DNA of 64,000 nt from Mycolicibacterium diernhoferi (GTDB lineage Bacteria; Actinomycetota; Actinomycetes; Mycobacteriales; Mycobacteriaceae): contig NZ_CP080332.1 in the NCBI RefSeq assembly GCF_019456655.1, positions 4,340,001 to 4,404,000 of the forward strand, given 5' to 3'. Positions within the stretch are counted from its first letter, which is position 1. Each line of letters opens with the position of its first letter. The translations under genes were made by a program, and so were the position numbers. Below, piece after piece: positions 59,282-64,000 of this stretch. The notes beneath the pieces were generated by a model, which saw only the letters and a list, made by a program, of their open reading frames with translations, had not been told where the DNA came from and made no database searches.

Positions 59282-59695
59282 CTAGACCGGCTTGAACCAG
59301 AAGGTGACGAGCTCGTTGCCGTCGGCGTCCGTGGCGAACGGCTCCATGGTCAGCTCGACCTCCATGCCGAACTTCAGCTTGGCGGGATCGTTCTCGGTGA
59401 GCCGGCCCTCGACGCGGATCAGGTCACCCAGTTGCACCAACCCGACGCCGAACGGCACGAAGTCCTTGCCGGTGGGTCCGGCGTACGGCGCCCCGGGCGG
59501 GAATCCCTGCGTGGTCCAGGCGATGACGGTGCCGCGCCTGGGCAGCAGCAGGTCCGACATCTCGGACTTGCTGCACTTGGGGCAGTGCTGCTGACGCGGG
59601 AACGTCGTCGCGGAACAGGCACCGCACTGGCTGCCGATGAGCTGTGGATCCTCATCGGGCCAGGTCGAGATCTCGGGGGCTAGCGCCTTCTGCAT
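59282..59695 (-). CDS. DUF35 OB-fold/zinc-ribbon acyl-CoA-associated protein, 137 aa
   Basis: Zinc ribbon C24-x2-C27 (SQCGACSA) and C38-x2-C41 (QHCPKCSK), followed by an OB-fold with GTVIAWTTQGFPPGAPYAGPTGKDFVPFGVGLVQLGDLIRVEGRL. This is the type that binds to Ltp thiolases, as ChsH2/Ltp2 and acetoacetyl-CoA thiolase/HMG synthase partners show. It lies 14 bp upstream of the thiolase gene. It should supply or stabilise the acyl-CoA site. Confidence 0.86.
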   Translation of the reverse strand: MQKALAPEISTWPDEDPQLIGSQCGACSATTFPRQQHCPKCSKSEMSDLLLPRRGTVIAWTTQGFPPGAPYAGPTGKDFVPFGVGLVQLGDLIRVEGRLTENDPAKLKFGMEVELTMEPFATDADGNELVTFWFKPV

Positions 59696-59771
59696 CAGGC
59701 TCCTCGGCTACCAGGAAGAATTCATTAACGAATTCGAACAATAACATTTCTGGTAACTGGAAACCATATTC

Positions 59772-60659
59772 TCATTGAGGTTTGACCTGGGCCCCGTCCA
59801 GCAATCGGGCGGTCGCCGAGTACACGTCGACCTCGCCGTCGACCACCGCGGCGGCCAGGTCGGCCAGCCCCGGATGGGACTGCAGCGCACTCTGCGCCAG
59901 CGACAGGATCTGCAACCGCGCCCGGACGGCCCGGCGTTCGGCGGAGTCGGCCCGGTGATGGGCGTCGATCGCCGCGACCAGATCGTCGATGCCGGCACCC
60001 TGGGCGGCGATCAGTTTGAGGATCGGCAACCCGGTCTCGATGTGCAGATCCCGGGCGGTCTGGTCCGCACCCTCGCGGTCGGCCTTGTTGACCACGAGGA
60101 TGTCGGCGATCTCCAGCAGACCGGCCTTGGCGGCCTGGATCGCGTCGCCGGCACCGGGATTCAGGATGGCCACCGTCGGATCCGCCACCGCGGCGATCTC
60201 GATCTCGGACTGGCCCACCCCTACCGTCTCGAGCACGACGACGTCATACCGCAGAGCGGCCAGCAGCCGGATCGCGGCCGGCACCGCAGCGGCCAGCCCG
60301 CCCAGATGCCCGCGGGTGGCCACCGACCGGATCAGCACGTCGGGGTCGTTGATGTGCGCAGCCATCCGGATCCGGTCCCCCAGCAGGGCTCCCCCGCTGT
60401 ACGGCGAGGACGGGTCCACGGCCAGCACCGCGACCCGCAGGCCCGCCGCGCGGTATGCCGACACCAACACCGCGACGGTGGTCGACTTCCCGGCGCCCGG
60501 CGGTCCGGTGATACCGACGGTGCGCACGGTCACCGGCGGCTGTGCGGCGAGGACGGCAAGGACCTCGTCGCGGCGGTCACTCTCGACCAGGCTCAACAGC
60601 CTGCCGGCGGCCCGAACCGAGCCACCGCGCGCGGCCCGCAGGAGTTCATCGATGTCCAT
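59772..60659 (-). CDS. meaB: MeaB/ArgK-type methylmalonyl-CoA mutase-associated GTPase, 295 aa
   Basis: G3E-family P-loop GTPase. GITGPPGAGKSTTVAVL is the P-loop, VDPSSPYSGGALLGDRIRM the switch/base region, ETVGVGQSEIEIAAVADPTVAI the switch II, and VVNKADREGADQ the NKxD guanine motif. MeaB protects and loads adenosylcobalamin mutases. No mutase gene is in this window, so its partner must be elsewhere. It is divergent from the SDR gene at 60804, and the perfect operator at 60751 lies between them. Confidence 0.9.
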   Translation of the reverse strand: MDIDELLRAARGGSVRAAGRLLSLVESDRRDEVLAVLAAQPPVTVRTVGITGPPGAGKSTTVAVLVSAYRAAGLRVAVLAVDPSSPYSGGALLGDRIRMAAHINDPDVLIRSVATRGHLGGLAAAVPAAIRLLAALRYDVVVLETVGVGQSEIEIAAVADPTVAILNPGAGDAIQAAKAGLLEIADILVVNKADREGADQTARDLHIETGLPILKLIAAQGAGIDDLVAAIDAHHRADSAERRAVRARLQILSLAQSALQSHPGLADLAAAVVDGEVDVYSATARLLDGAQVKPQ

Positions 60660-60750
60660 CGGTTCAGACCCTAGGCCCGCCTGGGCGATTCACGCACCGG
60701 GGCGACGAGTACGGCCTCAGGCATCGAATCTGCCCCTTTCAGACGGGTAT

Positions 60751-60765
60751 GAGAATGTTATTCTC
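60751..60765. promoter_or_regulatory. GAGAATNNNATTCTC operator, perfect
   Basis: GAGAATGTTATTCTC, 38 bp upstream of the SDR start at 60804 and 91 bp from the MeaB start on the other strand. It could regulate either or both directions. Confidence 0.8.
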
Positions 60766-60803
60766 CCCTGCAGAGAGCGCTAGTTGCAAGGAGGCAGGTA
60801 CAC

Positions 60804-61568
60804 ATGGACATCGCCGGTAGCTCCGCACTGGTCGTGGGCGGCGCGGGAGGACTGGGGGAAGCGACCGTCCGCCGACTGCACGCGGCCGGGGCCAAAGTCG
60901 TCATCGCCGACCTCGCCGATGAGAAGGGACCCAAGCTCGCCGACGAACTCGGCGTGCGTTACGTCCGCACCGACGCCACCTCCGAAGAGTCCGTCAACGC
61001 CGCCATCGCCGAAGCCGAAGCGCTTGCCCCGCTGCGCATCTCGGTGGACACCCACGGCGGCCCGGCCACCGGCGGTCGTCTGATCGGCAAGGACGGATCG
61101 CCGCTGGCCCTGGACGGCTTCGAGACGACGATCAAGTTCTACCTCACCGCCGTGTTCAACGTGCTGCGCCTGGCCGCCGCGGCGATCGCCCGGACCGAAC
61201 CGCTGGAGGAGGGCGCCCGCGGCGTCATCGTCAACACCGCCTCCATCGCCGGCTACGAGGGCCAGATCGGCCAGTTGCCCTACGCCGCCGCCAAGGGCGG
61301 TGTGCTCGGTATGACGCTGGTCGCCGCCCGCGACCTGTCCCCGTTGGGGATTCGGGTCAACACCATCGCACCCGGCACCATCAACACCCCGGCGTACGGC
61401 AAGGCCGCCGATCAGTTGGAGCAGTACTGGTCGCCGCAGATTCCGTTCCCCAAGCGAATGGGCCGCGCCGGCGAGTACGCCCAGTTGGCCCAGAGCATCA
61501 TCGAGAACGACTACCTCAACGGCGAGATCATCCGCCTCGACGGAGCACTGCGGTTCCCGCCCAAGTGA
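60804..61568 (+). CDS. HSD17B10-like SDR (3-hydroxyacyl-CoA dehydrogenase type), 254 aa
   Basis: NAD loop VVGGAGGLGEATVRRL, then VNTASIAGYEGQIGQLPYAAAKGGVLGMTLVAARDLSPLGIRVNTIAPGTINTP, which is close to mitochondrial-type 3-hydroxyacyl-CoA dehydrogenase-2 (HSD17B10). The Tyr/Lys pair is YAAAK. It oxidises 3-hydroxyacyl-CoA to 3-oxoacyl-CoA. The stop overlaps the next SDR gene by 4 bp. It has its own operator copy upstream. Confidence 0.88.
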   Translation: MDIAGSSALVVGGAGGLGEATVRRLHAAGAKVVIADLADEKGPKLADELGVRYVRTDATSEESVNAAIAEAEALAPLRISVDTHGGPATGGRLIGKDGSPLALDGFETTIKFYLTAVFNVLRLAAAAIARTEPLEEGARGVIVNTASIAGYEGQIGQLPYAAAKGGVLGMTLVAARDLSPLGIRVNTIAPGTINTPAYGKAADQLEQYWSPQIPFPKRMGRAGEYAQLAQSIIENDYLNGEIIRLDGALRFPPK

Positions 61569-62305
61569 CCCGCACACTCGAAGGCAAGACGGCGTTCGTC
61601 GCCGGTGCCAGCCGCGGCATCGGGGCGACCATCGCCCACGCGCTCGCCGCCGCGGGCGCCTCGGTCGCGGTGGCGGCCCGCTCCGAGCAACAGGGCAAAC
61701 TGCCCGGCACCATCGGTTCGGTGGCGGAGTCGATCCGCGCGCAAGGCGGCACCGCCCTGGCGGTGCCGTGTGACGTCACCAGCGAAGCCTCCGTCGATGA
61801 CGCTGTGGCCCAGACGGTCTCGGAATTCGGCGGGATCGACATCCTGGTGGCCAACGCCGGCGTGCTGTGGCTCGGTCCGGTGGAGACGACGCCGCTGAAG
61901 CGCTGGCAACTGTGCCTGGACGTCAACCTCACCGGGGTGTTCCTGGTGACCAAGGCCGTCATCCCGCATGTCCGGACCCGCGGTGGCGGCTCGCTGATCG
62001 CGATCACCACCACCGGGGTCGGGATGCCGGGCGCCAACGCCTACTGGGTGTCCAAGGCCGCCGCCGAACGGCTCTATCTGGGCCTGGCCGAGGACCTCAA
62101 GGCCGACAACATCGCGGTGAACTGTCTGAGTCCGTCGCGGGTGGTGCTCACCGAGGGCTGGCAGGCGGGCGGCATGGGCCTCGAGATTCCCCCGGAGATG
62201 GTGGAACCGCCCGACGCGATGGGCCGGGCCGCGGTACGGCTGGCCGGTCAGGACGCGGGTGGGGTCACCGGGACCGTGCAACGCTCCGAGGAACTCACCT
62301 TCTGA
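61565..62305 (+). CDS. SDR-family oxidoreductase, 246 aa
   Basis: TAFVAGASRGIGATIAHAL (NAD loop), VANAGVLW, and YWVSKAAAERLYLGLAEDL with Tyr/Lys. Start GTG at 61565 overlaps the preceding stop (GTGA). The last 11 bp overlap the end of the convergent acyl-CoA synthetase gene. Substrate unknown; it is probably co-transcribed with the HSD17B10-like gene. Confidence 0.85.
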   Translation: MTRTLEGKTAFVAGASRGIGATIAHALAAAGASVAVAARSEQQGKLPGTIGSVAESIRAQGGTALAVPCDVTSEASVDDAVAQTVSEFGGIDILVANAGVLWLGPVETTPLKRWQLCLDVNLTGVFLVTKAVIPHVRTRGGGSLIAITTTGVGMPGANAYWVSKAAAERLYLGLAEDLKADNIAVNCLSPSRVVLTEGWQAGGMGLEIPPEMVEPPDAMGRAAVRLAGQDAGGVTGTVQRSEELTF

Positions 62306-63662
62306 CGAACTCGTCGCGCAACACCCGGCGCAGCACCTTGCCCGACGGCAGCCGCGGGATCGCATCGACGACGATCACCCGGCGCGGCCGTTTGTAGGAT
62401 GACAGCCGCTCGCCCACCAGATCGATCAGTTCCTGTTCGGCGACCGGTTCGGCGACCGTCACCGCCGCGATGACCGCTTCCCCGTCGGCGCCGTCGGGTA
62501 CCCCGAACACCGCACAGTCGGTGACCGCCGGATGTCCGTGCAGCACCGCCTCCACCTCGGCCGGGGCCACCTGGAAGCCGCGGACCTTCACCATCTCCTT
62601 GAGCCGGTCGGTGATGCGCAGCCAGCCCTCCTCGTCCAGGTTGCCGATGTCGCCGGTGCGGTACCACCCGTCATCGAATGCCGCACCGGTGTCACCCTCG
62701 GGCAGGTAGCCGACCATGGCCGAGGGCGACCGCACCTGGATCTCCCCGTCGGCGGCGATGCGCACCTGCACCCCGGGGACCGGCCTGCCCACCGTGTCCA
62801 ACCGTGCGTCACCGATCGGGCAGCACGCGATCACCGGTAGTTCGCTGGCGCCGTATGCCGAGACCCATTGCACCCCAACCCTATCGGTGACCGCCTCGGC
62901 CACGCTCCGAGTGACCGGGGTGGCGCACCACATGATGTAGCGCAGCGAGGACAGGTCGTAACGCTCCAGATCCGGATGCGCGGCGATCGCCAACGCGATG
63001 GGGGCGACCGCCATTTCGATGGTGATCCGGTCGTCCTGGATGTGGGTCAGCATCCGGTCGATGTCGAACCGGGGGTGCAGGCGCATCCACGCGCCGGTAT
63101 CCAGAATGGTGGCGATGTTGAGCAGCCCCAGGATGTGCGACGGCGGCGTCATGATCTGCATGCGGTCCTCGGCGGTGAGTCCCAGCGCGGTGCGCCAGTG
63201 CCGCACCGCTGCGGCGAACCCGGCGTGCTTGTGCCGGACGGCCTTGGGCATCCCGGTGGTGCCGGAGCTGAAGACGAACAGCGCGTCGGCATCCGGCGGG
63301 GCCGCCGGCCACACGCCGGCACCCGGGATGATCGGTTCGTCGAGGTGCAGCGTCGGGAGCAACTCGGCGAGCAGGGGTGCGTCGCCGACCCCCAGAACCG
63401 GGTTCGTCAACGCCAGCGCATGCGCCACCTCGGCCCGTTTCCAGCCCGAACTGACCAGCACCACCGCGGCACCGACCCGCCAGATCGCCCGCAGCGCGAT
63501 GACGAACTCGGGCCGGTTCGAGGACATCAGCACGACCCGGTCACCGGCGGTCACACCACGGGCCGCCAGCGCGGCAGCCATCCCGCTGGTCAGGGCGTCC
63601 AACTCGGCCAGGGTGTACTCGCGATCCTCGAACGCGAGGACGGGGCGACTGTTTGCAACCAT
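62295..63662 (-). CDS. acyl-CoA synthetase (AMP-forming), 455 aa
   Basis: ANL superfamily: P-loop FVFSSGTTGMPKAV, YGASELP (A4), GWYRTGDIGNLDEEG (A7) and RLKEMVKVRGFQVAPAEVE (A8), with the Lys of the acyl-adenylate step in PRLPSGKVLRR. It is shorter than FadD long-chain enzymes (about 540 aa), so it may favour smaller or cyclic acids. The ATG at 63662 lies 24 bp from the perfect operator at 63687. It is divergent from the 2Fe-2S ferredoxin gene at 63734. Confidence 0.9.
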   Translation of the reverse strand: MVANSRPVLAFEDREYTLAELDALTSGMAAALAARGVTAGDRVVLMSSNRPEFVIALRAIWRVGAAVVLVSSGWKRAEVAHALALTNPVLGVGDAPLLAELLPTLHLDEPIIPGAGVWPAAPPDADALFVFSSGTTGMPKAVRHKHAGFAAAVRHWRTALGLTAEDRMQIMTPPSHILGLLNIATILDTGAWMRLHPRFDIDRMLTHIQDDRITIEMAVAPIALAIAAHPDLERYDLSSLRYIMWCATPVTRSVAEAVTDRVGVQWVSAYGASELPVIACCPIGDARLDTVGRPVPGVQVRIAADGEIQVRSPSAMVGYLPEGDTGAAFDDGWYRTGDIGNLDEEGWLRITDRLKEMVKVRGFQVAPAEVEAVLHGHPAVTDCAVFGVPDGADGEAVIAAVTVAEPVAEQELIDLVGERLSSYKRPRRVIVVDAIPRLPSGKVLRRVLRDEFVRR

Positions 63663-63686
63663 CAGCCCACTACCCTATCCCCAACG

Positions 63687-63701
63687 GAGAATGATATTCT
63701 C
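63687..63701. promoter_or_regulatory. GAGAATNNNATTCTC operator, perfect
   Basis: GAGAATGATATTCTC in the 71-bp spacer between the divergent acyl-CoA synthetase (63662) and ferredoxin (63734) genes. Binding here could shut off both promoters. Confidence 0.82.
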
Positions 63702-63733
63702 TTTTTGCCAGAATACGATGCCCGGGAGATGTG

Positions 63734-64000
63734 ATGACGGCCGAACCAGTGCCCGCCGACGAAGTGACCATCGTCCTCGACGGCGCCAGCACCACGACGC
63801 TGCCGGTCGCCGGCGACACGTTACTGGAGACCGCTCGGCGGGCCGGACTGACCCCGCCATTCGCCTGCGAAGCCGGTAACTGCGGCACCTGCATCGCCAA
63901 GCTCACCGAGGGCAGCGCCACCATGCGGGTCAACGATGCCCTCGACGAGGACGAGGTCGAAGAGGGTTATGTGCTGACCTGCCAGGCGATTCCCGATCCC
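63734..64000 (+). CDS. 2Fe-2S plant-type ferredoxin, 3' end outside window
   Basis: The first 89 residues are visible. FACEAGNCGTCIAK gives Cys-x4-Cys-x2-Cys, and the fourth Cys is in YVLTCQAIPDP about 30 residues later. This is the [2Fe-2S] domain of Rieske-oxygenase partners or of a stand-alone ferredoxin. The ATG at 63734 follows the operator at 63687 by 33 bp. It may supply electrons to the Rieske oxygenase at 26154, which has the same operator. The rest of the gene, and whether it is fused to a reductase, cannot be seen. Confidence 0.82.
   Translation, partial: MTAEPVPADEVTIVLDGASTTTLPVAGDTLLETARRAGLTPPFACEAGNCGTCIAKLTEGSATMRVNDALDEDEVEEGYVLTCQAIPDP

Noticed and set aside
59717..59738. 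Repeated GAATTC near the DUF35 start
   Set aside because: Two GAATTC copies 10 bp apart in an AT-rich promoter region are not enough to suggest an operator.
59759..59773. GGAAACCATATTCTC as an operator for the DUF35/thiolase genes
   Set aside because: Three mismatches in one half and overlap with the MeaB stop; too weak without conservation data.
1..64000. Mobile elements, CRISPR arrays, tRNA or rRNA genes
   Set aside because: No transposase motifs, spaced direct repeats, tRNA cloverleaf or rRNA signatures were found on reading the sequence.

Overview
The window is high-GC DNA from an actinobacterium, almost certainly a fast-growing environmental mycobacterium (Mycolicibacterium-like). Evidence: dense ATGA/GTGA-coupled operons, frequent GTG/TTG starts, single-cluster 3Fe-4S ferredoxins paired with P450s, a mycofactocin-type SDR, many FadE/EchA/FadA paralogues, and MIRU-like linkers between coupled genes. 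No rRNA, tRNA, CRISPR array, prophage or insertion sequence was seen. Nearly every gene looks catabolic or regulatory, so this is a large catabolic island for lipid-like, alicyclic or aromatic compounds. The true substrate cannot be read from the sequence.

Layout. (1) 1-9.5 kb, plus strand: hydrolase end, NuoF-like flavoprotein, ferredoxin, a fused OB-fold/thiolase-like protein, hydrolase, two hydroxyisobutyrate-dehydrogenase-like proteins, P450, ferredoxin and esterase, closed by a hairpin. (2) 9.5-11.3 kb, minus: P450, ferredoxin, DUF1330 protein. (3) 11.5-17.5 kb, plus: membrane protein, then TetR, acyl-CoA dehydrogenase, APH-type kinase, quinone oxidoreductase and luciferase-like protein. 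(4) 17.5-25.8 kb, minus: TetR pair, then a beta-oxidation run (two FadE, thiolase, EchA, CoA-transferase) and an amidohydrolase. (5) 26.1-31.4 kb, plus: Rieske oxygenase, 109-aa companion, amidohydrolase, NTF2-like protein, two-subunit acyl-CoA dehydrogenase. (6) 31.6-35.4 kb, plus: TetR, mycofactocin-type SDR, two epimerase-like proteins. (7) 44.5-35.5 kb, minus: an operon headed by TetR: ferredoxin, P450, amidohydrolase, two M24 proteins, EchA, fused double CoA-transferase. (8) 54.6-44.6 kb, minus: an mhpC/mhpA/mhpB-like ring-cleavage operon continuing into a KstD-like dehydrogenase, luciferase-like protein, SDR, cyclase, hydrolase and SDR, with a divergent IclR regulator and a second KstD-like gene. 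(9) 57-64 kb: EchA, Ltp-type thiolase plus OB-fold partner, MeaB GTPase, two SDRs, acyl-CoA synthetase, 2Fe-2S ferredoxin.

A palindrome GAGAATNNNATTCTC occurs perfectly four times and with one mismatch three more times in promoter regions spread from 11.3 to 63.7 kb. It ties most of these blocks into one apparent regulon. The TetR gene at 31632-32351 is flanked by three of the sites and is the best candidate regulator. A coherent reading is: activation (CoA ligase, P450s, Rieske oxygenase), beta-oxidation and retro-aldol shortening, KstD-like ring desaturation to a phenol, then MhpA/MhpB/MhpC-like hydroxylation and meta-cleavage. Later meta-pathway genes (hydratase, aldolase, aldehyde dehydrogenase) and P450 ferredoxin reductases of the usual type are not in the window.
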